Origin: Lingula anatina
Taxonomy: Eukaryota > Brachiopoda > Lingulata > Lingulida > Lingulidae
Length of the DNA: 64,000 bases
Direction: 5' to 3'
Assembly: GCF_001039355.2 (NCBI RefSeq)
Contig: NW_019775473.1
Location: forward strand, 259,590 to 323,589
A model generated the notes under the pieces. It saw only the letters and a list, made by a program, of their open reading frames with translations, did no database searches and was not told the DNA's origin. A program made the position numbers and the translations under genes. Below, piece after piece: positions 48,296-59,595 of this stretch (position 1 is its first letter; every line of letters begins with the position of its first letter).

Positions 48296-50986
48296 GCTTT
48301 TATACTCCCAAAGTGTTAAGTTATTTTAAAAAATTCAGGGAATAACATTTTAAGTATTTGACTATGGGACCCGGAGAAGTAGCAAACAGACTCTTGGGGG
48401 GTTATTGAACTGTCAGATAAGCTTACTCCAAGAGTTTCGGGTCATGTCTAACAAAATATTATAATTAACATAAATATAAAAAGGGGATATGATTTTAATA
48501 AAAATAAATATGCAAAAAACAAACTGATTCTGCAGCTTTTATCATTTTCTGCCTTATGTTTTGACGGCCATTTTGGTTTTTTGCTAAGTGGTACGCGCTT
48601 AAGCGTATTCACTAGTACTGTTGTGCTCTCCTGATAGGATACACGTTCAAAAAAGCTGTCAATAAAGTTTACCCGGTGACTTCTGGTCGTTTTTCTATTT
48701 TTCCTCATAAATTGACGGCCATATTGAAAAATGCTCAAGGTCTCGGAAATAGCAACCAAGCTAATTTTGCTTCTCTCGGCCTGAAGAATGCATTTCAGCA
48801 AAAAAAGTTTACAGGAAAGAACATTGCAGGGTTCGACTATTGGGCCTATGGGAGTGGCGACTCGACTATCACTTTACAGTCACGTACAGCACCGCGACTT
48901 TGTGCTCAAATTTATTTTTTATCAGCCCTCTAGTTATGATATACCGATGAGCATTTCTAACTAGGATTTATTTATATTAATTTGTTTTCTGTTTCAGACT
49001 TCACCTAAACTCTTCACACTCTAAACAGCATGACGATGTTGCCATTCATGTGTTTTGGTCGATATTCCAGCATTTGGAAATGTATGAAGGTTTAGTGAAA
49101 ATAAACGAAATACCTGCCATCAAATTTGGTGTTATTGCGTTTGCCAGTATTATTGCAACACTTAGTCTCGCTACATTTATGGCGCGAGGAGTATTTTTTA
49201 TCTTTGTCTTGGATATCGTGTTGAACTCTCATTTCTCATTTTTAAATTAAATAAACATGTTGTTATGACCAAATAAGGTTACACTTACAAAAACTTTGAA
49301 AATAATTTCCTTACTACTTAAGTTAATTTTTCTTTGTCTCTCCTTAAGAGTTGCTTTGCATTGCTAACACTTTCTTCAAGAGCGCGTCTTTTTCATATTC
49401 ATTTCCCTTTTTCTTTCTTGTTTTACCTTTTGTATGAAATAGATTTATTTTGACCCATGGTTTAACTAAGCAGTCGCTAGCAGAACATGAGCATGAAGTA
49501 GATCCGAAGTCAAAATTGCACCCCACTCCGTATACTCCAAATGTGGGGTGAATGCATCAAAAACATTTTTACTTAGCTTCCTATGGCATTATATTGACTA
49601 AATCGATATCGTTATCATGCAGCGCCTCTGATTTTGTGGTTTATTTTTTTAGCAAACTAAATCCACGTTGCAGCCGGGACTTTTGACACATACACCAGTA
49701 CGGGCAATGTTTTGGACTAGCATTGCCGCAAAACTTCCCTATTATCTAATTAAATGCTACAGTAAGCTTGCGGGCACGGCATTAAGCGAACATGGCATTA
49801 AGAGTAGTAATGCGAAGGTTGCGACGCATTATGCAGTCATTGTTCAGTGTAAGTATCCATCTATACTGGGTAATTCTGTTAACTAAACCCTAAATCGTTT
49901 GTTATATTGATTTTCGCGGCGGATATCTGTCCTCCCTCTGTTGCCAAGGCCACAAATACATCCGGTTGAGCAGCAACGGTCCATGATTGCCATAAGTCTC
50001 CTGATACAGTTTCACGACCACAACGTTTTTCACCAAAGGTAAGTAAATATAGTTCATTCATTTTACTTTCATACGCATATCCAAGTAGGGTCATAGACTG
50101 AGAAAATGGTTGGAGGCAAGGTACACCTCTTCATGAATGCTGACTGATATTAATTCTAAAAGATATTTCTGAAGTTCTGTGAGGAAGGAATGGGATAAAA
50201 TTTCAAAAAGGTTCCCCCCCAAAAGTTTTTCCCAAATTGTCTTGGGTTCCATCCCCACCCTAGATCCCCACCCCTAAAACCTACAGGGGGACTTTGCACG
50301 TATGTACTCTCCGTCTCTCTCGCAAAGGAGACAGAAGAACAGTTTTTTCGTTACAAATCATTTTGGCAGCATAATCAAAACACTTTTAAGCTTACAGTAC
50401 GCAGCCAAAGCTGTTTCTCAGAAAAAAAAATTCGATTTAAATGGAATATGAATCAAAGTTTTTATCTCTTTAGGCCTAAATATTATGTTCTTTGCACTGC
50501 TTGTTATGTGTTATGTATCGTAGTTTAATTGTGTAGCCAATATAGACGCTGCGTCAAAAATTATCCTTTATTAAAAATGCTGTTACGTCAATCCAGCGTC
50601 TACACAAACATACTTTTTTTAAACAGCACTGTTTTTATGCATCAACCAATACGTACTCACAGGAATCCAATAAATAGCTTCATCTGGCATGTGAATTCAA
50701 GTTGCTGCGAAATTGCACACATAATAGAAATATTGTATATTTCCGAGAGTAAACTGACTTCGACCTTTTGTGATACGTTGAGTAACAATAGATTCCGCGT
50801 GGTCAAAAGCATGAGGATAGATTTTTCTGCATATCGACAAAAATAGCATCGTGGGGGATGAGGAATTATATTACACGCGAGGCTTAAAATGAATGTAATG
50901 GATACATGACAAAGGATCTTTAAAGGCTCTCTGTCGAAGAATAAAGAAAGTGCATTTAAAGACGGACATGATTTTAAAACTTCTCT

Positions 50987-51035
<49 letters not shown>

Positions 51036-51548
51036 GGCAAAATGAGAAAAAAAGAGGCTGTGATGTCTTATTTACTCCACGTAGTGCCAAATGACGTTTT
51101 TATAATCAGCTATATTTTATCAATGTCATTGAATTCTTATTAGTGTATGATTGGTACATTCATGCTGTTGACAAACGTACATTTTCGATGTAAGAAACCA
51201 TTACTTGCATCCATGAACATTTTTGTTCGTGTCGGTCACGTAATAATAGATAATGGAAATGCGTTTACTTTAACCATCGATTTTCTCCTGGTAAACTTTA
51301 CTTCCACTATAGCCCTTTGATGTAAATGAAAGTGGATTTTGAATACACACAACTACAGGGCATTTAGATTATTATGTGATAAAAGACACTTGGTAACTAG
51401 CATTATTGATGTAATTGTTGTCGTAAAGTAATGGCTACTGGTCTTGCATTGGGAAAATTGTCGAAGATAAAAAAATCCATTCACGGATAAAGAGATTATC
51501 GTGAATGAATGTAGCAGAATTTTTACATTTAATCTATTCATTTTGCAG
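48296..51548. other. Gene-free stretch before the 51.5-kb gene
   Basis: No exon was recognised. A GA microsatellite with poly-G lies at about 50991-51037. The last bases form a splice acceptor (CATTTTGCAG, ending 51548), so a 5' UTR exon of the next gene probably lies somewhere in this stretch. Confidence 0.45.
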
Positions 51549-51552
51549 CAAC

Positions 51553-52818
51553 ATGTCACGTAAGGAGAAACAGCAATCTACGCAAGACGAAGGAGCGATG
51601 ATAAAATGCGAACAACTGGAAGAAATAATCCCAAAAGTACCGATATTGCGTCTTCCTGCCAAAACACACATTTCCAATGTCATTTTATCCTCCAATCCAT
51701 GGGAAAGGCGAGAATTGGAGAAAAAATTACAGCATATGTGCACTGAACGCTTTCGGAAAATCCACGCGCTCCAATGGCATCAAAGGAAGTTCTTTTTGAC
51801 GAAGTACTTTGAAGAGACTAATAATATTGGACGTCTACAGAAAGCTTTATGCGACAATATTCAACCTGCCAGTTCTCCAATAAAGTCTCAACTCCGATTT
51901 TCCGCCACAAAACGCGACTTAACATTTGTTTCTGACCCTGGCGTTAATATATTTTGTGGTCAAGTTGGTCACGCTGAACAACCGCTCCAAAGGAACCAAA
52001 ATGTCAGTGCTGTTGCTTCTGGAACACAACAAACGCTCCCCATTGGTAATGGCGTAGGGAAGAAACCCCAATATTTCACGGAGTCGCTAAATTCGCACAC
52101 GGGAAGTACATGCGGGAGTGTTTGTGAGGCACCAAGAGCTATGGTCATGGCTAAAGACGAGCTCGGAGATGCCAGGGAAAGCAATGGTAATGACGGCATG
52201 CTCTGTCTCATGGGACGAAGTCAGGAGCCTTTTTCTAAGGACACTATCAGTGACTTGACACCCACAGACCAAATTATACATGCCAAACCGCATGCAAACA
52301 ACTTACAAGTTGACGCCCACACGTATGACATGTCCCTTCCTCCATTGATTGCTCAACCACATCGCTCTCTCACCACAGTTGACATTGCCACCAATACTGA
52401 AACTCAACCAGCGGCTCCAAACCGACAGCTAACTCTGCCTGCACTACGCCTTACTCCTCCACAGCACCAAGGAGAGAGACCGGTTACTCAGGAAAACAAA
52501 ACTCTTGGGAATTTAGACGGCCATAAGACTAACTCCAACCGTGGGGGACAATTATACACGCGCAACAATGTGTTAAAAGATTTGGTGAGGACGTTGCCGT
52601 TTTCTATGCAAGCCAAGGCAGAGGAATTGTCTAGCAGGCGGTTAAAGGAGAAGAAGATGAAACTTTTAGATAGGGCAAAGATGCTCTCTAGAAGGAGCCT
52701 GTTCGAGGATCCAAGATGGCGGCGTTTACATGACACATTGCAGGAACTGAACGGGAGTAAGGACGATGACGTGATGAGTACAGCGTCTGAGAATGACACA
52801 TCACTGAGCTGTGATTGA
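51553..52818 (+). CDS. Unrecognised basic, mostly disordered protein, 421 aa
   Basis: The reading frame is open for 437 codons, but the ATG at 51553 is preferred: a good acceptor (TTTTGCAG|CAACATG) ends four bases before it, so the upstream part is intron. No known domain was recognised. About residues 48-90 are a helix-like, charged segment (NPWERRELEKKL… to WHQRKFF) with several Trp and aromatic residues, which looks like the conserved core. The middle (about 100-330) is low complexity, rich in Ser, Thr, Gln and Pro. The C terminus (about 350-405) is again a charged helical region (AEELSSRRLKEKKMKLL… RWRRLHDTLQEL), possibly a coiled coil, ending in an acidic Ser-rich tail. There is no signal peptide or membrane segment, so it is intracellular. 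The long clean frame argues it is real; the function is unknown. Confidence 0.7.
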   Translation: MSRKEKQQSTQDEGAMIKCEQLEEIIPKVPILRLPAKTHISNVILSSNPWERRELEKKLQHMCTERFRKIHALQWHQRKFFLTKYFEETNNIGRLQKALCDNIQPASSPIKSQLRFSATKRDLTFVSDPGVNIFCGQVGHAEQPLQRNQNVSAVASGTQQTLPIGNGVGKKPQYFTESLNSHTGSTCGSVCEAPRAMVMAKDELGDARESNGNDGMLCLMGRSQEPFSKDTISDLTPTDQIIHAKPHANNLQVDAHTYDMSLPPLIAQPHRSLTTVDIATNTETQPAAPNRQLTLPALRLTPPQHQGERPVTQENKTLGNLDGHKTNSNRGGQLYTRNNVLKDLVRTLPFSMQAKAEELSSRRLKEKKMKLLDRAKMLSRRSLFEDPRWRRLHDTLQELNGSKDDDVMSTASENDTSLSCD

Positions 52819-55287
52819 ATTGGCTGCACAGTGACAAATTATATCCTCTGATGTCATTGTGGTCTCGTTTATCATCATGTGCCTGTTGGCAGTTTGAGTA
52901 TGTCACCCAGAAATTCTTGAAATTCAGGGAGGTTTAAAGGTTTAAACTAAACTTGTGCTCGAAATGGAGCATATTTTAGATGGTTTGACCTGACGATGTT
53001 AGGGTTCGAACTCTAGGTCTTCACCTCAATGTCGCAAAGAGAAACCCCGTAACACACGATAAACTTGGAAATTATAATCCGTGCCTCCTTTCTCTCTACT
53101 TTCCTCCTTAAAAGCTTCTTTTCCCGTCCGTCTTTTAAATACACAGGATGATGGAATAGCCATGCAACTTGAATTTACAGGACTTGTAAGAGCGTTGATT
53201 AAAAAATCAAACAGCTTAATAAGATAATAATCATGATAACTGATTATAAGTATTAGGAACACTGTCAGAATATCTGGCATAATGTAGCATAACATGACAT
53301 AACATGGCTTTGAAACACTAAGACGATAATAATTATGATAACTGATTATAAGTATTAGGAACACTGTCAGAATATCTGGCATAATGTAGCATAACATGAC
53401 ATAACATGGCTTTGAAACACTAAGACGATTAGGTGGAATTTATTGGAAAAGCCGAGCTTATTTCTGCGGCTCTAACAACATGCAAATCATGAACATAAAA
53501 TAATTTTGAAAACGTGTCAACCGTATCTATGTATTGCATTATGCTCTGAATTTAGACCAGTGTATATTGGAGCCAAGTGTACAAAAATCATACGCACGAC
53601 CTATTAATTTTCAATTATAATCAAGAACAATTAAACACGAGAATTCCAACTGAAGTACCTAATATTATATTATATGTGCGTTTCTCATGTCACTACAAAT
53701 AGACATGCATCAATAATTTTCATCGATTACGTGACAATCTCACAGAAACCAGCGCATGGTGTTTGCTTTATTACGGACATATGCTCTAATCCATTTTGAA
53801 TAATCTGAATAATTGTTCAGCATACTCTATATAGATCGATGGCGTGTATATTTCAGACTAGTTTTTGTTAGTCTGTTGAGCACAATTCATTAATAAAGGC
53901 AAGACTCAAAAGCACCATTTTCATGTTGCATTCGTTATGGGTTGTCAAACCGACGACTGAAAACGGTTCAGCAGTGTCGTGATTGATATTTGTTTTGTCA
54001 TCATTGTCATTCCAAACATTATTCCCCATGGAGGACATGTCAAAAGCGTGTTTGGACATCTTGCGTATTGTTATACAGCTCAGATGTTGCTGATAATGGT
54101 GGACTGCTTGGATAAACGACAAAGCAAGCATTCTTTCAATCCGGTGTCGTGGTTGTGATATCGCTACCATAATCACAACTAAAACATTCCAAATTTTAGT
54201 CAAGTCATATTCATGACTGTATTTCATCCAAGGTTTAACGTCTATAAAAGGGCCTGCCAACACTTTCCTGAACGAAAAGAAACCATTCCTTTCGTCTTAT
54301 TCAGCAAGAATCAGATATGGTGTTTTTGGTATATCGGAATTTTTAGAGTCTATGTCAAACGGTTACATTTGTAATCATTGTCCACTACTTAACGAAACTC
54401 ACAAAGAAAACCATTGTCATGAAGGCCGTCGACATAATACGGTAGATTGATAAAGTAACGTGTATTACATACGATTATTACGTGACTTGTAACTATAGCT
54501 ATCAGGGATAGCCGTTGACCTTCAATGTATGCAAACAGCAATTTGTAGTGCTGCGGCATTCGTCTAGACGCTTAATGAAATAAAAATGTAAGAAACGTCT
54601 ATTGCTCTGGCAGAAAGGGAAGGACTTACACTTTTCAAAGATAAAAAATCGTTTTCAGAAATTTCTGGGAGGGTAACTGACTTCCGTTTCCATCAGCGTA
54701 CGGCCCTGCTACTATCTTAAACACCAATATTGTCTATAGATAGTTGATGCTTGCCCTGTTTAAGCTTGACATTTATAGCAACAAACACAATTTAGCACAA
54801 TTACCGATCGATTGTTATCAAAACCTCCGGCGTTTTATTGTTTTTATTCATAATATATTTCTTCATTTATTTTTTGCGTGGTCAAAACCCGCCCATCAAA
54901 TAAAATGTCTTTCGATAACTCTATCAAAGAGTTTAAACATCTTCTGTCCTTAAGAGAAAACGTTTCTAATTTGAAATTCGCAAAAATGTGGAATCATACC
55001 TATGATGCAATTTATTGGTTAAAGTGTCTTTCCAGAACTAACTTTAACCCATTTAGTATTCACAGAAAAAAAATTACCAGCAACTCTTCTTCTCGGTAAA
55101 CTACGCTATGCTATAAAAGCCTCAGAAAAAGACTCGAACACAGGTCATAAGCTTTCTGTAGAATAATTTTAATTATGAAAGCCCGTGATAAGCATCCTGT
55201 CCTTAGGTGCATTGTCTTTCTTTAGAGGGTCAGGGTTGTGGAGATTTGCGAGTAGCGATCTCATGGTTGGTTCAACAAGCGCTCCTT
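52819..55287. other. Intergenic stretch between the 51.5-kb gene and PLA2 gene 1
   Basis: Contains the 102-bp tandem repeat listed separately. Open frames (for example 53868-54263, minus, 131 residues) have no recognised domain. The last few hundred bases would be the 3' UTR of the PLA2 gene; a minus-strand AATAAA-type sequence occurs near 54833. Confidence 0.45.
53223..53427 (+). repeat. Tandem direct repeat, period 102 bp, two copies
   Basis: The block containing TGATTATAAGTATTAGGAAC and AATGTAGCATAACATGACAT occurs twice, 102 bp apart, nearly identical. Non-coding; the repeated open frame 53026-53397 is a consequence of it. Confidence 0.9.
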
Positions 55288-57709
55288 TCAGCAGTTGGCC
55301 TGTTTGTCATAATTCACGAATGCGTCGTTGAAATTAGGCAAGTGTCTCTTAAAGCACCGGAAGGCGGCAGCGTCGCACTCGCAGACTTGCGAACGGCACG
55401 AGCCTGCCCACCAGTAGTATTCAGGGGGCTCTGAATGAAAAGAAAAACAGGATGTACAGTTTTATAGATGGAAGGACGGCGAAACAGACAGACAGACAGA
55501 CAGACAGACAGAGATAAATAGATACATGTAATCAGACTGAAGGCTGTGAATACGTCATGAATACACGACCATTCATCGGGCCATTAACGACCAATTTATA
55601 ACGATTTATAACAATTGTACTGAAAATTTGAACATTGGACTAAATTAATATAGATGACTTGAAGTTAATAAGATTCTATCAACACTTACTGCAGTAGGGA
55701 TCGTGGCATTTGTCGTATCGATATGGCACCAGATAGGGCGACTGTGCCCAGGCACAAATACCATTAAGGTCTATGTTTGCGAAACATTCGTCGTGTTTCT
55801 GACAGCATCTATTGTGGAAATATGAAAATATTCAAAGAAGTATAACGGGACACGGATTATTGTGCTTCCAAGGCTAATGCTTCTGCTATCTTGTACATTT
55901 TTCACCTTTGATTTGAGCAGTTTAACACTGGACGTTGAGTCTACTTATTAACCTTTATTGTTAAAAGTTTGACCATCGATTTTGTTTGCATATAGATGTT
56001 TATCTTACATATAATAACACGAAAAGCAATGATCACTCCCCCCCACACACACACACACTCATACGTGCGCACGCACGTACGCACACGTACATACAAACCT
56101 GCCCAAAACCGCGTTACCAATAAACATACTCACTCGTCTATTCCGTCCACCGGATCCCCGGATCCTCCTACCCCGCAGTGACAACCATAACCACCTGGAA
56201 ATCTGAGAGGGTTTTTCTCTTTGAGACACTGGGAAAGTAGGCGGTGCTTGAACACAGTGGCCGGGACCTCCTCCTCGGAGGTAATGGTGGGCGGGACTCC
56301 TGGGATAACTGAAATAAGACAATTTATATATTCCTCAAACATTGAAATCGTGGGATAGGATAACGAATATTCCTCACATATTAAAACCTGAGCAGTAAGA
56401 TAAGGATCGAAATAGGATTGTTAATATTCCTCACACAGTGATATCTGTCGGATAGGATAACGAATATTCCTCACATATTAAAACCTGAGCAGTAGGATAA
56501 GGATCGAAATAGGATTATTAATATTCCTCACACATTGATATCTGTCGGAAATGTCTGAGGAATAAGATTCGAATGTAGGGCTGGCTATTCATATTCCTCA
56601 CTCATTGATTTCTGTGGCATGGGATAAGGAAATAACGTTATTGCCTTTACATGGGCCTCTAGATCAATAATAAAACTCATTCGCACTTTTATAGCAAGAC
56701 ATTTAGTAGATCATTGTGCACATCTTATCAATTGATTTAGAGAAGAACTTCAATATCGATCACCCCACTGTACATTTGGTAATGTTTCACCGACAACGAC
56801 TTACAGACGTCAATTGCGAAGTATAGCCTTTGACGGTCCGGGATAGCTTCCAAAGAACACCATTTGTTCATTCGATATTGAGGTGTGGTGGCGTCGTACA
56901 TCCCTTTGAGGTTGGTCCAGCAGCTGCCGTCGGGCGCGACACTGAACGCTGTAAATCCAGCAGCATGTGCACCTCTTACGCATGCGTCAAGGTGTAGGGA
57001 CATATTGGAGTAAAATGGAATGGAGACGTTGTAGGCGTAGAATGGAGCGTAACGGGAGAAAAACTGCCGCTGAGGATCGTTCCAGCATCCCAGTCTTCGG
57101 TGGTGTAGTATGATAGCTGGAATGATGATGTTAGACGTAATTAGATTTAGTAAGATCAAATTAGACTTGATTAATAGTAGGCCTACGTATGGATATGAAA
57201 CGTTCTGGGAAATTTAGAATGCATACAAAGACAGAGGCGCAATGATAACTGATTTGTGACGCATTCTATTTTACAAATTTATGGAGTTTACATGATACTT
57301 ACTAAACCCAATTGGTTATTTATTTCAAAATCCGATTCATCCATATACCCAAATATAACCCCACTGCTTTTAATGTTCAAAAACGACAAAAGAAATCGCC
57401 ACAATCATATCCATTTAAGGCAATACGCGCCAAGACCGTATTAAGAAGTTTAAAAAAAAAGCAGGATGGCCGGCGGCACTAGGGGCATGTACATTGTATC
57501 TAATTAAACTACTTACCTAGACAGTCCGTGTCTCTCCTCCAGTCGCAGACGCCAAGCATAGGGTTATAGCGTGTGTCGTCATGGCACGCTTGTTCATAGC
57601 CCCTTCCGTACTGACAGTGGACAAACTGGTCACACTTTGTAGGGTGGGTATTTAGCTGCAAACCTGGAGAGCATATTCTGTCTGAAATAATAATAATAAA
57701 AATAATAAA

Positions 57710-57741
<32 letters not shown>

Positions 57742-59595
57742 TAACACATGTGTATCATGGTTATATGATATGTCATTGCTGCTATGAACACACGGACAAA
57801 GAAGTGAAAAGAAAGGTTTCAATATGAAAAAAAAAAAAAAATTGCAGTTCGCTCAAAGAGTTCTGGCCACCAGTGTGGAAGTCTATGCACAATGTACGAT
57901 CCGCAATCAAACAGCCGTGCTCAGACTACTTTTTGACTCATAAAACAAAAAGTGTTCAACTTAATTATGTCTTATTCCTTTAACAAGTTACAGTATTGTG
58001 GTATCTTTCATTTGTATGGTTTAAAGAGAATATACACAGGAATTGTCAAAGATTAAAAGGAAGTCCTACATTATCCAAATATCAACCTTTAGATTACTGA
58101 TTTTGTTTTAATTGAGCAATTGCCCCTCTTCGTTGTGGACAAGAAAAATGATATTGATGATAAGCAAAATGAATAAACACAGAGCCAAACAACCAACCAA
58201 ATAAATACATAAATAAAGGAAAATACAGCCAACAAACACATAAAGGTACTCTGTATAGGGTTTACCGACAGAAAATAAAATTTCTTCCAGAAACAGCAAT
58301 TTAATCCTTTTCAGGCATTATTGCTCGACCCAGCCCTGCACTTGGATTCGAAACTTTATTCCATTTTTAATTTAATAATTTAATCCAAAATGACTGGTCA
58401 TTTATTGAGAGCGCCATGTCTTCATGTGCATTTCAGAAGAAACTATCGACGTCAGATACTTTTCGTGAGGGGATTTATAGCTTTTTTAAAAAGTCTGAAT
58501 TCAGTTATATTAGCAGCTTTGCAGGATATGTACATTTAAAACAACCTGACTTTGGAAAATGTTCAAACGCGTGCAGTATACCTCTAACGACCGTCTGTTA
58601 ACATTAACGGTCTGAGCACGTGATTCATGTACACGTTACACTCATTACACCGCTCTGCACATTTATCATGTGGACGTGCAGCCGTGCATGCGGTTTTATT
58701 GTGCGTGTAGAGCACGAGCATCAAGACCCGGTGTAACGCGTGTGAAAGGGCGCTCCTGTGACAAACACAGTGAAAACAGTACAACAAAGTCAAATTATGA
58801 ATTTAAATAAGATATTTAGACTTGAATTCAAATTACTACTTATGCCAACTTCTAGTGCGTTTCGGTGTTCCCTACCTACACTTAATATGACAATTATTTC
58901 ACAAAATATAAAATACAAACACACAGGGTATCCAATTAATGACACACACTTGCTAAAACGGAACTTAATGCGATGTCTTAATCACATTTTAATGGCTATC
59001 AAAACCAATTAACACGCTTTCATGTGTAGACCGGCGTATTCGCCGGTCATATTAAACAAGATCTCCAAAGAAAAATAAAAATAAAAGAGCAATTTAGGAA
59101 AAAAGGCTAAACATATATGAATTATAGAAAGGAAAATGACTAAGCGCCCAATTTTATAACAAGAAGGTTATATTTTACACGAAAAGTTGATATGATTTCG
59201 TCCATATGTTGTAAAATCGGCATCACTTTGGATTAGGCATCTCTTATTTCTTTTTTTTTCATATTACAAATCATGCCTTTGCGGTGTTTTTGGAAGTTTG
59301 AAGTCCTATCAGCAGAATTTTCGTTTCTTCCATGTCGCTACATCAGCATGTTATTTTTTCTTTAAAACAGTTTGGCAAATCGCTCCGTTAAATCCCACGA
59401 CTTTTAAATGTAATTTAACAGCGTAACCCACCTCTTGTTTTAAAAAAGTTCTTTACTGATATATCATAATATATATAACTTTTTTGAATATTTTAAAAAT
59501 CACTTACTCAGTTGAAGCTGTGATAATGTAAAGCTACCCGGGACCAGAAGACAGATGAGTATCGAAGCCACAAACGGTAACTTATCAGTAAACAT
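55288..59595 (-). CDS. Secreted chitin-binding phospholipase A2 (CBM14 + four-Cys domain + PLA2; 6 exons, 333 aa)
   Basis: Exons on the minus strand: 59508-59595, 57517-57681, 56805-57116, 56134-56308, 55690-55808, 55288-55430 (TGA at 55288-55290). Every junction is GT-AG and the phases match (1, 1, 1, 2, 1). Residues 1 to about 24 form a signal peptide. Residues 33-83 are a peritrophin-A chitin-binding domain: six cysteines C33, C46, C52, C62, C75, C83 with the family's PGL, YNP and CDW marks. Residues 93-188 form a four-Cys domain (C95, C130, C150, C171; LGCW, GFTAFSV) of the WSC/PAN-like kind common in marine invertebrates. Residues about 205-333 are a secreted PLA2: calcium loop Y229-G-C-H-C-G-x-G-G237, catalytic His252-Asp253 in CCxxHDxC, and Asp306 in CECD followed by AAxFxCF. 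All catalytic residues are present. Likely action: calcium-dependent release of fatty acid from phospholipid sn-2, outside the cell and held on chitin. Tandem paralogue at 62345-63535. Confidence 0.9.
55487..55513. repeat. (GACA)n microsatellite in PLA2 intron 5
   Basis: About six or seven GACA units between exons 5 and 6 of the PLA2 gene. Confidence 0.9.
56043..56092. repeat. CA-rich simple repeat in PLA2 intron 4
   Basis: CACACA and CGCACG runs just inside the donor of exon 4. A similar CA/CG-rich tract lies just inside the homologous donor of the second PLA2 gene (about 63326-63388). Confidence 0.8.
56345..56630. repeat. Minisatellite, period about 97 bp, in PLA2 intron 3
   Basis: GGATAGGATAACGAATATTCCTCACATATTAAAACC-type blocks recur at a spacing of 97 bp, with two good copies and two or more degenerate ones (AATATTCCTCACACATTGATATCTGT). 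Entirely intronic. Confidence 0.8.
57682..59507 (-). other. Intron 1 of the chitin-binding PLA2 gene
   Basis: A 1.8-kb intron separating the signal-peptide exon from the chitin-binding exon. It begins with an AAT microsatellite (about 57690-57741) next to the acceptor and holds only unrecognised short open frames. No nested gene was seen. Confidence 0.75.

Noticed and set aside
47472..48329. Long open frames of 247-285 codons
   Set aside because: Almost entirely Ns of the assembly gap.
52990..53010. GGTTCGAACTC resembling a tRNA B box
   Set aside because: No A box or acceptor stem pairing around it.
55207..55434. 75-codon plus-strand frame
   Set aside because: Antisense shadow of the last PLA2 exon.
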